From NCBI GenBank assembly GCA_016839815.1, contig JAEOTM010000033.1:1-56481 (forward strand): DNA of 56,481 nucleotides. Reading direction: 5' to 3'. The position numbers were made by a program, and so were the translations under genes. The stretch comes from Candidatus Hodarchaeota archaeon (GTDB lineage: Archaea > Asgardarchaeota > Heimdallarchaeia > Hodarchaeales > Hodarchaeaceae). The notes under the pieces are model-generated. The model saw only the letters and a list, made by a program, of their open reading frames with translations, did no database searches and was not told where the DNA came from. This document shows, one piece after another, positions 34,519 to 43,664 of this stretch (its first letter is position 1; each line of letters opens with the position of its first letter).

Positions 34519-35601
34519 ATGAGTTCTTTACCTGATTTTGACCGTTTTGGAGATCAAATTGTCTATTATAAGAGCTCAGAAGATATGAAAGAGATCAAAA
34601 ACTCATCTATTGATGTGATAGTAACCTCACCCCCTTATAATAGGAGTAAAACATATTCAGATGACGAAGGTAATGTATACGATGATCAAAAATCAGAATC
34701 AGAATTTCAAGCTTTTCTAGCTCAAGTTTGGTCAGAATGTTACCGGGTTCTTTCTCCTCAAGGCATGTTTTTCGTAAATGTTGGGGATTCAGCCAATAAT
34801 CAAGGCTTTTCAAGCAGTATTGCAAAGACAATTCCAAAATCAGGTTTCATCCGTCTTCAAACAATCATTTGGCTCAAATCTTTTCTAGGAAGAGGGCATT
34901 ATACACCATCTGGTCGAAGTAGGCGCTTAAACAATATTTTTGAATATATTTTTGTCTTTGTGAAGAATAGAAAAACCTATCGAATGAATCCCCAAGCTAT
35001 TGGAATTCCTTATGCAGATAAGTCGAATATTGGAAGATATGCTAAATCAGATCTTCGAGATGCGGGAAATGTTTGGTTTATACCCTACTCTCGTACAACT
35101 GGAAGCACAATCAAAAAAGGCCACGAAGCTCCTTTCCCAATTGAACTTCCTTACAGATGTATTAAGTTAACAGACGCAGGATCTGTTCTCGATCCATTCG
35201 CTGGAACAGGTAGCACACTTACAGCCGCAAGGATCTTGAATATAAAGGGGATAGGCTATGAAAAATTCCCACGAAGAGAAGTAATCCGTCAACGAATAAC
35301 TGAACATCAATTTTTCCCTCAACCAGTCAATTTAATTCCCCATCTTGAGCAAACTATCCAAAAATTTGGGGAAATATCTAGATCGGTATCTTTTGATATG
35401 CTATTAGAAGCGAATTTCTTTTCCTTTACTAAAAAAGAATACAATGAACTTAGAATTGTCCAAGATGTTCTGGATAATTTAAGGCAAGATTCGACCCTGT
35501 TTACAGATTATATGAATTATTACAACCTGTATATAGAAAAAACTGAACAATTAGATAAGAGAATCGAACTCACAAAGTTTTTTGATAATTCTCCGAAATA
35601 A
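34519..35601 (+). CDS. Solitary beta-class DNA methyltransferase, probably N4-cytosine
   Basis: A 360-residue SAM-dependent DNA methyltransferase. The catalytic motif IV is T-S37-P-P-Y40, typical of N4-cytosine enzymes, and the SAM motif I (S-V-L-D-P-F-A-G-T-G-S-T) follows it near residue 220; this order is the beta class. The target-recognition part lies between them. No restriction endonuclease is adjacent; an MFS gene follows after 46 bp. A role in genome marking or as an orphan methyltransferase is likely. The ATG overlaps the TAA of an 18-codon upstream ORF. Confidence 0.87.
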   Translation: MSSLPDFDRFGDQIVYYKSSEDMKEIKNSSIDVIVTSPPYNRSKTYSDDEGNVYDDQKSESEFQAFLAQVWSECYRVLSPQGMFFVNVGDSANNQGFSSSIAKTIPKSGFIRLQTIIWLKSFLGRGHYTPSGRSRRLNNIFEYIFVFVKNRKTYRMNPQAIGIPYADKSNIGRYAKSDLRDAGNVWFIPYSRTTGSTIKKGHEAPFPIELPYRCIKLTDAGSVLDPFAGTGSTLTAARILNIKGIGYEKFPRREVIRQRITEHQFFPQPVNLIPHLEQTIQKFGEISRSVSFDMLLEANFFSFTKKEYNELRIVQDVLDNLRQDSTLFTDYMNYYNLYIEKTEQLDKRIELTKFFDNSPK

Positions 35602-35647
35602 ATGAAGAACTACAAGGGGACTTTTGAGCTTGAGCTTTTCTGGATGA

Positions 35648-36889
35648 TTGGTGCATTCTCCCATGGATCTGGAAAATAGAATCCTCTTATGGACTGGTCT
35701 AGGTCATTTCTGTAATCATATCGGCAATTATTTGACTGCAGCTCTTCTTATTTATCTACAAACAGATATTCCGTTAACTCACACCCAAGAGGGTATTCTA
35801 GGCTCAATACCTATGCTGTTACTTGTGGTATTATCAACCGGTGTAGGTCGAATTGGTGATAAATATCCTTACTCAAAAAAACATCTTATTTGGACTGGAA
35901 TTATTGGGTTGGGAATTTTCAGTATTCTCATGTCATTCGCCATGACGTTTATAGATCTCATTCTAGCAACCATCGTTCTAGGAATATCATTATCAACATA
36001 TCATCCCGTAGCTTTTGCTATTCTGAATAATATGAAGAACCAAGATCGAAATATGGGAATTAACTCTGTATTTGGAAATTCAGGGAGCGCAATTACTCCC
36101 TTTATTGCGATGCTATTTTCAATCTTAACAAACTGGAGAATTGCATTTTTGATATTTGCAGTTTTTCAAATACTGATAGGTCTATTAATCTGGAGAGTAT
36201 TTCCTAATACGCCCGAATTACATAATGAATTAATGAATTCAAAAAATAATGAAATTGAAAAGGAGGGAGAACTGAAAAAGAATGTTGCTATCCTTGCACT
36301 TCTTGTTGTCTTAATTTCGGCCGCCCGTGCCCCTGTGTTTAGATGCATTTCTTATTTTACAACTATTGTATTTTCTGATGCATTTGCTTTTACTAGAATA
36401 GAATCTTCGATACTTACTGCCATTGTACTCGGAATTGGTGCAACAGCAACTTATCTAATGGGATATCTTAATGATAAACGCATTTCCAAAGGTGTTTCAA
36501 GAGATATTCGTGTTAATTTTCGACTTAATTCAATGTTTTTATCAAATGGGGTATCTACTATATTTTTACTAATACTTGCACTTATTCCTTACAATTTCTC
36601 CCTTCTCGTATTGGGTGTTTATATGGTTTTAGCTTTCTTTTTCTTCCTAGGGGCAGCTATTCTACCAACAATTATGAGTGAAATTTCCCCTAAAGATATG
36701 GGATCTGCTTTTGGTCTTCTTTTTTCAGGTGCAACGTTAACTGGGGCAATCGCACCGACTGTATTTGGATATCTGGCTGATACATATGATTTTAGCACTA
36801 GCTTCCTATTTCTTGGAATAGTAGCGTTTCTATGCTTGGTTTTTATTTATCTCTTCAAAAACACATACAACCGAAGTACACTTATATAA
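35648..36889 (+). CDS. MFS permease
   Basis: A 413-residue major facilitator transporter with 12 hydrophobic segments and a charged central loop (NSKNNEIEKEGELKKN). The loop after segment 2 has G-R-I-G-D-K-Y-P-Y-S-K-K-H, a weak form of the MFS signature. The gene begins GTG or ATG within MVHSPMDLENR; the ATG of MDLENR (35663) is an alternative. Substrate cannot be inferred. It is unlike the permease at 4.8 kb beyond the fold. Convergent with the longin gene, 5 bp apart. Confidence 0.83.
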   Translation: MVHSPMDLENRILLWTGLGHFCNHIGNYLTAALLIYLQTDIPLTHTQEGILGSIPMLLLVVLSTGVGRIGDKYPYSKKHLIWTGIIGLGIFSILMSFAMTFIDLILATIVLGISLSTYHPVAFAILNNMKNQDRNMGINSVFGNSGSAITPFIAMLFSILTNWRIAFLIFAVFQILIGLLIWRVFPNTPELHNELMNSKNNEIEKEGELKKNVAILALLVVLISAARAPVFRCISYFTTIVFSDAFAFTRIESSILTAIVLGIGATATYLMGYLNDKRISKGVSRDIRVNFRLNSMFLSNGVSTIFLLILALIPYNFSLLVLGVYMVLAFFFFLGAAILPTIMSEISPKDMGSAFGLLFSGATLTGAIAPTVFGYLADTYDFSTSFLFLGIVAFLCLVFIYLFKNTYNRSTLI

Positions 36890-36894
36890 AAAAC

Positions 36895-37434
36895 TCAGAT
36901 TCGACCCAAATTCTTTTCTAGTTCATAATAAAACATAGGTAACTCTGAATCTTGAATTATTCGGGCTTTAACTCGAACTCCAGGTCCTTTGGAACTGATT
37001 TCTTTGTCAATCATACCTGTTGATGTAACAGCTTCAATAATTTGACGAAGAACCTTTGAATCAACCACAACTCGAAATAGGGGGGATAAAATCAGTTCCA
37101 GAAAGGGCTTAAATCTAAAAGGATTCACCAAACGTTCTGTTACAAAGGACAACGATACGAGAGACGCTCCGGTTAAAGTTTTAACTCCACCTGTTAGAAA
37201 TTTGTAATAACAATAAACGACTTTTGAATTATCCAAAGAAAAAATCTGGAATCCAGAAGTCTCTGCAAGATCCAGATTCGTTTGTTGTCCAACATTGGGC
37301 ATAGACATTGATGCGAGAAGTTTCAACTCATCAGGATAAAGAGTTTCAGGGAAGTGGGCGCGGACAACAGGTCCAACTTTACCATCAAATTCGGCATATA
37401 CCAAAATACCTTGATAATCCTCAGCAGAGGACAT
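36895..37434 (-). CDS. Longin-like domain protein
   Basis: A 179-residue protein whose first half reads as a longin/DENN-N-type fold: strand GILVYAEFDGKVGP with the F-D-x-x-x-G-P turn, then HFPETL, a helix, strand GFQIFSLDNSKVVYCYYKF and strand ASLVSLSFV with a following long helix. The F-D-x-x-x-G-P-x-x-x-x-x-F-P pattern matches the first hairpin of eukaryotic longin-family GTPase regulators. The last 60 residues are an unidentified extension. It lies divergent from the Arf-like GTPase gene. Role as a GTPase regulator or membrane adaptor is inferred from the fold and position. Confidence 0.6.
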   Translation of the reverse strand: MSSAEDYQGILVYAEFDGKVGPVVRAHFPETLYPDELKLLASMSMPNVGQQTNLDLAETSGFQIFSLDNSKVVYCYYKFLTGGVKTLTGASLVSLSFVTERLVNPFRFKPFLELILSPLFRVVVDSKVLRQIIEAVTSTGMIDKEISSKGPGVRVKARIIQDSELPMFYYELEKNLGRI

Positions 37435-37786
37435 ATGTAACCATTCCTACAAGGTCAAAGACTTTGAATTCTTTTAACTATTGACAATGTCAGTTCGTAA
37501 CTAACTAAAGCATAGCAATGTAGCTTTAAAAAAGTAAGTAAAAGACCGCTTTTAAGAGGGTACTCTGATGACATTCCACTCCAGCTGATATTGAACCAAA
37601 TTGTGTTTGTAAAATGAGTGAAGTAAAAGCAGGTTGACAATTCTTAGCGATCCTGAATGACTGAAAAAATTAATTCTTTAAAATTTTGGATTCCGGACGG
37701 TTTGACTAGTTACCTTTATCTAAAATGTGTGCTAAGAATAAACAAAGAAAGATTTTTTTACGCATTCTTCCCTCTGGAGCTGTCCC
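37435..37786. other. 352-bp divergent promoter gap
   Basis: The region between the longin-like and GTPase genes. It is AT-rich, with a TATA-like TTTAAAATTTTGG at 37678-37690 about 105 bases before the GTPase ATG, which would give a leader of about 75 bases. GGAG lies seven bases before the ATG. No RNA gene or convincing ORF; the longest frame (from 37657) runs into the GTPase gene in another frame. Confidence 0.5.
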
Positions 37787-38815
37787 ATGTCATTATTGAA
37801 AAGGTTATTCCGACGAAGAGAGAAAGTCAAAGATATCGAATCGAAAGAGCTCATAGCGGAAAAATTAATTACATTTATTGGGCTTGGTATGGCGGGAAAG
37901 ACTACCATACTACAAAGACTCCGTACAGGGGAGTTTCATGGTAATTCAATTAGAACCATGGGTTTAAATGTTGATTCATTTGAATATCGGGATGTAAACT
38001 TCCAAGCGTTTGATCTAGGAGGTCAAGAAGCCTTCCATATGATATGGGAGGACTATTTACGAATTGCGTCGGCTATTGTTTACGTTATTGATTGCTCCTC
38101 TCCAGAAACTTTTGAAGAAAGCAAAGCTGCACTATTCAATGCTCTTCCCAATATCAAACCAGGTGGTATTTTGCTAGTAGCAGCAAATAAGGCAGACCTC
38201 TCAGGAGTCGATCCTTATGTCTTATTATTGCAACACTTTGACCTATATGAAATACAGCAAAAAGGACAATTTAAAGCGGTCAATATCTTCCACATGTCAG
38301 CTAAATCTGGTGTAAATTTTTATCAGGCATTTGATTGGTTAATTGAGACCTTAACAGGAGAAGTGATTCTCCCCAAAATTAATATTCATAACGTCTGTAT
38401 ATATAAAACTGAATCTGGTTTACTAGTTGGAACAAGTGCTAAGGAAGAAGAGGTTACATACGATCCTTCTATGTTGACAAGCATGTTTACAGCGGTAAAC
38501 ACGTTCGCCCAAGCTTCATTAGGTGCCGGGGTTAGAGAAATACTCATGAAACGTACTGGTAGCTCTGAATTAGATGAGAACTATAAATTGGTTCGGGTTG
38601 AAGAATCTGATTTCTCGGTTATTCTCATTGTTGATGAATCTGACTCAATGCGAAAAAGCCTCAAGATTGGAAAAGATTTACTTAACTGGACAAGAATACA
38701 AAGATCATCTATTGATGAGGAAACATTTTTAGAAACCATTGATGAAACAGAAATTCAAATCTATCTCAAATTGAAGTATCCAGATGATTTTAGAACAATA
38801 AAAGTCTCATCATAA
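37787..38815 (+). CDS. Arf-like small GTPase fused to a C-terminal longin-like domain
   Basis: A 342-residue protein. Residues 25-190 are a Ras-superfamily GTPase closest to Arf/Sar/Arl: P-loop G32-L-G-M-A-G-K-T-T40, switch I R-T57-M-G-L-N, D76-L-G-G-Q-E81, N134-K-A-D137 and S171-A-K173. Residues about 198-342 are a second domain starting VCIYKTESGLLVGTSA, then a helix and strand FSVILIVDESDS, which resembles longin/roadblock folds. The N-terminus (LLKRLFRRREK) is basic and amphipathic and may bind membrane; there is no glycine at position 2. GGAG lies seven bases before the ATG. A membrane-linked switch that carries its own longin-type module is likely. Confidence 0.88.
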   Translation: MSLLKRLFRRREKVKDIESKELIAEKLITFIGLGMAGKTTILQRLRTGEFHGNSIRTMGLNVDSFEYRDVNFQAFDLGGQEAFHMIWEDYLRIASAIVYVIDCSSPETFEESKAALFNALPNIKPGGILLVAANKADLSGVDPYVLLLQHFDLYEIQQKGQFKAVNIFHMSAKSGVNFYQAFDWLIETLTGEVILPKINIHNVCIYKTESGLLVGTSAKEEEVTYDPSMLTSMFTAVNTFAQASLGAGVREILMKRTGSSELDENYKLVRVEESDFSVILIVDESDSMRKSLKIGKDLLNWTRIQRSSIDEETFLETIDETEIQIYLKLKYPDDFRTIKVSS

Positions 38816-38862
38816 GAAAATCTGATTAGCACCTAATATATAGTGTAAGTTTTCTACTCGAT

Positions 38863-40461
38863 CTATCTTCGGTTCATTCTCCTGAACCATTTCTTATTCT
38901 GTTTGTAGAGATTCTTGAATTCCGTAAATAAATCGTCGTAAAGTCTACGATGGTCTGGATTTGGAATAAATTCTTTATCATAATGACAGCACTGTTTTAC
39001 TTCATCCAAACTCTGGATTTCTCCTAAAGCCATTTTAGCGATTAACGCAGAACCTAATGCCCCTGCTTCTTGAGGATTTTCAACTCGCCTTATTCTTCTA
39101 TTCATAATATCGGCATATATTTGACACCATATCTCTGATTTTGCTCCTCCTCCTATAATTGAAAGCCACTCTACTTTTGAATAAAGGTTTTCAACTGTCT
39201 CAAGAGCCCATCGAGCATTTAACGCTACACCTTCAAAAACAGCCCTCAACAAATGACGTCGATCATGATCTAAGGAGAGATTAATTAAACCACCACGGAC
39301 ATGATCATCATCTAAGGGACATCTTTCCCCATATAACCAAGGCATAAACATCAAATATGTCCCACCTGCTGCTTTTGCACCAGGAGGACAATCTGAAACT
39401 AATTCGTCAAAGATTTCATAGATTTCCTTTTTCTCTTTGGATTCTAACTCCTCCTTAAAATAAAGAATATTATTTTTAGCCCATTCTAATGCGGAACCAG
39501 CAATCTCTTGATGACCTGTCACTAAATAGAATTGATCAGCAAATGCAGATCCCGTACAACCCGTGTAATGACTAATATCAACCTTTCTTTCAGAAACGTG
39601 GCCAGCTACCCAACCTGATGTTCCAATTTGGCAGTGAAGTTCTCCATCCAATACTGCACCTGAACCAATAGCGGCGGTTGTCATATCTCCTGCCCCATTG
39701 GCTACAGGAATGCCAGGAATTAAGCTTAAATCCGCAGCAGCCTTTTCAGACAATGGCCCGATAATATCGGTTGGTTTCCTCAATTCAGGCAACTTCTCCA
39801 TATCAATCCTAAAGGTCTTACATAATGATTTCGACCATTCATTCCGAGGTTTCCCTTTATCTTTTCGAGAATCCATTAACCACCAGATATAAGCAAGATC
39901 GGTAGAAGTTGCCATCTTCCCAGTCAATAAGAAAATAACATAATCCTTGACATCTAAAAATTTGAAAGTATTCTGAATAATTTCTGGATGGTTTTTTTGC
40001 AACCATAATATTTTAGGTATAACATCTTTCCCTGCCAAACCTGGAGATCCCCCTGTTATCTTCAGAAACTTTCTAAATAAACGGTAGGGGTTATAACCCA
40101 TTACTCGTGGCCAAGGCCACAGCTTGGACATCATTTCTGCACCTCGACCATCTAACCAGATCATACAATTCATTAGTGGTGTTCCAGAAGAATCTACGGG
40201 AAGACATCCCTGCATTTGTGAACTAAATGTAATAGCACTAATTTCAGAAGGATTTGTATTAGTCTTTTCCACTAGATCTCTTGTAGTATATGTTAGTGTT
40301 CGCCACCAATCAGCTGGATTATGCTCTGCATAACCTGCTTTAGGGTAGATAGTCTGATAATCCATGACTGAGGAATCAATAAACTCAATGTCATTGGAAA
40401 TTAAGACTGCTTTGGTACTAGTTGTTCCCAAATCATAGGCTAAAAACTTTTTTGTACTCAA
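38863..40461 (-). CDS. FGGY-family carbohydrate kinase, xylulokinase-like
   Basis: A 532-residue sugar/polyol kinase. The N-terminal ATPase signature Y-D-L-G-T-T-S-T-K-A, the FGGY domain border with W-L-D-G-R-G-A, A-N-G-A-G-D-M-T-T and the C-terminal S-I-I-G-G-G-A-K-S-E-I-W, G-A-L-G-S-A-L-I match xylulokinase-type members. The exact substrate is uncertain; xylulose, ribulose or erythritol relatives are possible. It lies 15 bp downstream of a class III aminotransferase gene on the same strand, so they are probably co-transcribed. Confidence 0.88.
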   Translation of the reverse strand: MSTKKFLAYDLGTTSTKAVLISNDIEFIDSSVMDYQTIYPKAGYAEHNPADWWRTLTYTTRDLVEKTNTNPSEISAITFSSQMQGCLPVDSSGTPLMNCMIWLDGRGAEMMSKLWPWPRVMGYNPYRLFRKFLKITGGSPGLAGKDVIPKILWLQKNHPEIIQNTFKFLDVKDYVIFLLTGKMATSTDLAYIWWLMDSRKDKGKPRNEWSKSLCKTFRIDMEKLPELRKPTDIIGPLSEKAAADLSLIPGIPVANGAGDMTTAAIGSGAVLDGELHCQIGTSGWVAGHVSERKVDISHYTGCTGSAFADQFYLVTGHQEIAGSALEWAKNNILYFKEELESKEKKEIYEIFDELVSDCPPGAKAAGGTYLMFMPWLYGERCPLDDDHVRGGLINLSLDHDRRHLLRAVFEGVALNARWALETVENLYSKVEWLSIIGGGAKSEIWCQIYADIMNRRIRRVENPQEAGALGSALIAKMALGEIQSLDEVKQCCHYDKEFIPNPDHRRLYDDLFTEFKNLYKQNKKWFRRMNRR

Positions 40462-40476
40462 TAAATCACTTCACGA

Positions 40477-41847
40477 TTATAAATAGTCAATAGCTTCTTC
40501 CAACGACTTTTCAAAAACATCCAAGATATGGTCAGAATCCTCTTGTGTGATAGTAAGAGGGGGCTTGATTTTAACCACATTTCTATACAAAGAACCTGAA
40601 TCACTTGAAATGGGTGCGGATGTTCCGAAAATTACTCCATAATCATCTTTAGCAATATCTATGAGATCGGTGACTAATGTATTCGCAGGTTTCTTGGTTT
40701 CACGGTCTAATACCAATTCTATTCCAATCATCAATCCAGGACATCTGATATCCCCTATGTATTCTGATTCTTCTTGAAGAGCTTTCAATTTTTTAGTAAT
40801 ATACGCACCCTGTTTCCGAGTATTTTCTAATAGATTAGCTCTTTCCACATAATTCAAGAATATCAAGCCAGAGGCAAACATTAACGGATTAGCTCCAAAA
40901 GTTGAGTGTTCTTCAGCAGAATTAAAACCAGTTAAATCGTCACGACTAATGGTAACGCCCATCGGTAAACCACCACCAATTGCTTTTGTTAGACACGTAA
41001 TATCTGGTTTTACTCCGTCATAATACTCAGAAGAAAACCAATATCCAATCCGAGTAAGAAGTTGAGACTCATCCCAAATTAGGAAGATGTTATTTTTTTC
41101 AGTCCATTTTCTTAATTCTTTAATATACCTCTGAGGAGCAGGAATATGACCGCCAGGACCTTGAATTGGTTCCATTAGAATACCAGCTACCTTATCCAAC
41201 GAACCATATTCGATAAGATGTTTTGCGATCTCGAGACATTCTAAATTGCATGATTTTTCGTCTTGACTAGCGGGGCATCTGTAACAGTATGGAAAAGGAA
41301 TTTTTGATACTCTATCGAACCCCCAAGGGCGGAAACGGGTTACTCCTGCAAATCGTGTAGCTAAAGTCATCGTTGCTAATGAACTTCCATGGTAACCTCT
41401 TGTATAGGAATAGAAAGTCTCTGTTCCTGGATTGTTAATCATTGCTAATTTCAACGCGGCCTCAATAGCTGCTCCACCTCCCATCGCATTCACAGCAATT
41501 TTCGTCATCCCTTTAGGAGTAATAGAGGCAAGTTTATGGATAAAATTTATCCTAGGAATGGTAGGAAATCCATACCGAACATGGGTTAACCTTTTTACTT
41601 GTTCCGATACTCCATAGGCTACATCTGGATTGGCAAAACCTATGTTTGACGTCCAAGCTTGGCTGGTACAATCAAGAAATTCTTTTCCTGAATGATCTTT
41701 TAAATACACTCCTTTTCCTTCAATAAATACCTGATCATAAAACGGAACAAGACTTTTTTTGTGAACTGTCTTTAAATCTTCTTCTGTAAGTGACGTAATC
41801 CATTCAAGGATTTCTTCATCCTTAAATAACCTTTTTTGATTTTCCAT
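40477..41847 (-). CDS. Class III PLP-dependent aminotransferase
   Basis: A 456-residue PLP enzyme of the acetylornithine/4-aminobutyrate aminotransferase fold. The Schiff-base lysine is in T-K-A-I-G-G-G-L-P-M-G; I-W-D-E-S-Q-L-L-T-R replaces the more usual D-E-V-Q-x-G. A cysteine-rich insert P-Y-C-Y-R-C-P-A-S-x5-C-N-L-E-C is shared with a subgroup of omega-aminotransferases. Amino donor unknown. Start is ATG 41847. Followed by the FGGY kinase gene after 15 bp. Confidence 0.9.
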   Translation of the reverse strand: MENQKRLFKDEEILEWITSLTEEDLKTVHKKSLVPFYDQVFIEGKGVYLKDHSGKEFLDCTSQAWTSNIGFANPDVAYGVSEQVKRLTHVRYGFPTIPRINFIHKLASITPKGMTKIAVNAMGGGAAIEAALKLAMINNPGTETFYSYTRGYHGSSLATMTLATRFAGVTRFRPWGFDRVSKIPFPYCYRCPASQDEKSCNLECLEIAKHLIEYGSLDKVAGILMEPIQGPGGHIPAPQRYIKELRKWTEKNNIFLIWDESQLLTRIGYWFSSEYYDGVKPDITCLTKAIGGGLPMGVTISRDDLTGFNSAEEHSTFGANPLMFASGLIFLNYVERANLLENTRKQGAYITKKLKALQEESEYIGDIRCPGLMIGIELVLDRETKKPANTLVTDLIDIAKDDYGVIFGTSAPISSDSGSLYRNVVKIKPPLTITQEDSDHILDVFEKSLEEAIDYL

Positions 41848-41870
41848 TCTGAATTTCCTGCCTTTAAAAC

Positions 41871-41911
41871 GTAAAAAAGTGGGAGTAGTTACAGAGAATC
41901 CACTTTTTTAC
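41871..41911. terminator. 12-bp perfect inverted repeat, bidirectional terminator-like
   Basis: GTAAAAAAGTGG (41871-41882) and CCACTTTTTTAC (41900-41911) are perfect reverse complements with a 17-base loop. On either strand the stem ends in a T6 run, so this looks like an intrinsic-type terminator for the Fe-ADH/unknown transcript (minus strand). Confidence 0.6.
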
Positions 41912-41993
41912 CTTAAGAATTTTTCCACCCTCACTATCGAGAAGTACCAAAAAGAATCCCCCCACATCTGCTGGTTTCTTTAACACGTCAGTA

Positions 41994-42374
41994 TCATTCA
42001 CGAATTCGTTCTTTCATAGAAAAGGGAATATCTCCATACTGCTCAGTTAAGAGCTGTGTAAATCGTAATTTATATTTTCCAACAGGTAAGGGTTGGTCTC
42101 TAGGAAAACGAAGAATTGCTAGCGTTTTTACGCTGAATTGAGCAGGATTTTGTTCATTGATTTTTTTATTCTTAATCACTTCATCGTTAATTATAACCTC
42201 AAAATCCTTATACTTTTCTTTTCCCTCAATCGTGTCACCTTTTATCTCGAATTTAATCGAATCAATGATAGTTGCGTCACTGATAGAATTCTTCATCTCT
42301 AATTGAAATCCCCCAACAACGTTTTTCAACGATTTCTTTACAAACAAGGTCCTCAATAAATCTTCATTTACCAT
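41994..42374 (-). CDS. Hypothetical beta-rich protein
   Basis: A 126-residue protein with many alternating strands (SIKFEIKGDTIEGKEKYKDF, DFEVIINDEV, FSVKTLAILRF, GKYKLRFTQLL) that suggests a beta sandwich. No catalytic or metal motif, no signal peptide and no membrane segment. ATG at 42374. It lies between the Fe-ADH gene (80 bp upstream) and the aminotransferase gene (146 bp downstream, behind a terminator-like hairpin), so it probably shares the ADH transcript. Function unknown. Confidence 0.65.
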   Translation of the reverse strand: MVNEDLLRTLFVKKSLKNVVGGFQLEMKNSISDATIIDSIKFEIKGDTIEGKEKYKDFEVIINDEVIKNKKINEQNPAQFSVKTLAILRFPRDQPLPVGKYKLRFTQLLTEQYGDIPFSMKERIRE

Positions 42375-42454
42375 ATTAGTTCACTTAGTTAAGACAGTTT
42401 GTTGAATGAGACGTAAGAAATAATATAATAATAAAAAATTAACGGGGAAGAGGA

Positions 42455-43651
42455 TTAAAAATCGATTTCTTCCCCATTAAAGAAAGAGTTGTAGATCTTC
42501 ACGTAGTCCTCATAATCTACTCGTCTTGGGTTGGAAAGGGTACCAGAGTCATTAAGGGAGAAATCAATTACAGCCTCAATATTTGAATCATATTCCTCTT
42601 TCGATACTCCCATATCCTGCAAAGAGACAGGTAATTCCAGTTCGATTAATAACTTCTTAAACGCTGCTATTAAATTTTCAGTTAATTCCTCATTTGAACC
42701 GTCCTCTAATCCAACCCCACGAGCAAGATCCGCAATTCGCTCTGAAACTGCATTTCGATTGTACATCAGTGAATACAAGCAGGAAGCACCAATACACTGG
42801 GAATGAGGAATTTTCCATGCCGCTCCTATCGTATGACCTAGTGCGTGGCCTAATATAATTTGCGAATTTCCAAAACCCCATCCACTCATAGTTGCTGCAT
42901 TATGAAGCTTTTCCCTAACTTCATACTCAACCTCACCAGCTTTAGCCTGTTGATATGCTACTGGAATATTTCTCCATAATAATTTAAATGCATGAAGGAG
43001 TAATGCATCTGAAAAATCATTTGCCCAAGTGCTAAGATAACCCCCCACAGCATGACTTAATGCATCCAACCCAGTACCTGCGATTAGATGAGGAGGAAGG
43101 GTTTTCGTTAAGATCGGATCCAGAATCGTTATGTCAGCAACCAATTCACGATTACCAAAGGAGGCTTTACGCTCCGTATCAGAAGATTTATCTGTTAAAA
43201 CCGTTCCCCAAGTAACATCTGAGCCAGTTCCAGACGTAGTAGGAATATTTATAAGAATACACCCAGTTTTTTCTCGAAGTTTTAGTTCAGCAAAAGGATT
43301 TAACCCCTCAATGGCATCCATTCCATCTTCAGGTGAGGCCCACATTGGCCACATCCCTTTTGCAGAATCCATTACACTTCCCCCTCCTAATGCAATAATT
43401 ACATCTGGATGAGCTTGAGCTAGCTGTTTAGCTCCTTTTTCCACAACTTGAAGTGAGGGTTCACCAAGAATTTCATCAAAAATGGTAATTTTTGTTTCAG
43501 CTGCTTTTAACTGCTCCTCTACTAAAGATAGATGTAATTTCCTCATAACAGGATCTGTTACAATAAAAGCATGTTTGAAAGTCTTTTCAGAAAGAAATTC
43601 TAAGGCATCTTCACCAAATATGACTTTCCGAGGAGAGGTAAAGTCCCACAT
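42455..43651 (-). CDS. Iron-containing alcohol dehydrogenase
   Basis: A 398-residue group III (Fe-dependent) alcohol dehydrogenase that interconverts an alcohol and an aldehyde with NAD(P). The dinucleotide site G-G-G-S-V-M-D-S-A-K is near residue 93, and T-T-S-G-T-G-S-D-V-T near 138. The metal ligands are seen as D-x3-H in G-L-D-A-L-S-H-A and two histidines in H-A-L-G-H-T-I-G...I-P-H-S-Q-C. Start ATG 43651, 13 bp after the SCP2 gene. It is divergent from the AOR operon, which would take its aldehyde product. Confidence 0.92.
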   Translation of the reverse strand: MWDFTSPRKVIFGEDALEFLSEKTFKHAFIVTDPVMRKLHLSLVEEQLKAAETKITIFDEILGEPSLQVVEKGAKQLAQAHPDVIIALGGGSVMDSAKGMWPMWASPEDGMDAIEGLNPFAELKLREKTGCILINIPTTSGTGSDVTWGTVLTDKSSDTERKASFGNRELVADITILDPILTKTLPPHLIAGTGLDALSHAVGGYLSTWANDFSDALLLHAFKLLWRNIPVAYQQAKAGEVEYEVREKLHNAATMSGWGFGNSQIILGHALGHTIGAAWKIPHSQCIGASCLYSLMYNRNAVSERIADLARGVGLEDGSNEELTENLIAAFKKLLIELELPVSLQDMGVSKEEYDSNIEAVIDFSLNDSGTLSNPRRVDYEDYVKIYNSFFNGEEIDF

Positions 43652-43664
43652 TACTTATGTTCTC

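Noticed and set aside
37657..37944. 95-codon frame overlapping the GTPase start
   Set aside because: It runs out of frame through the GTPase P-loop coding region; the GTPase is unmistakable and the extra frame has no recognisable domain.
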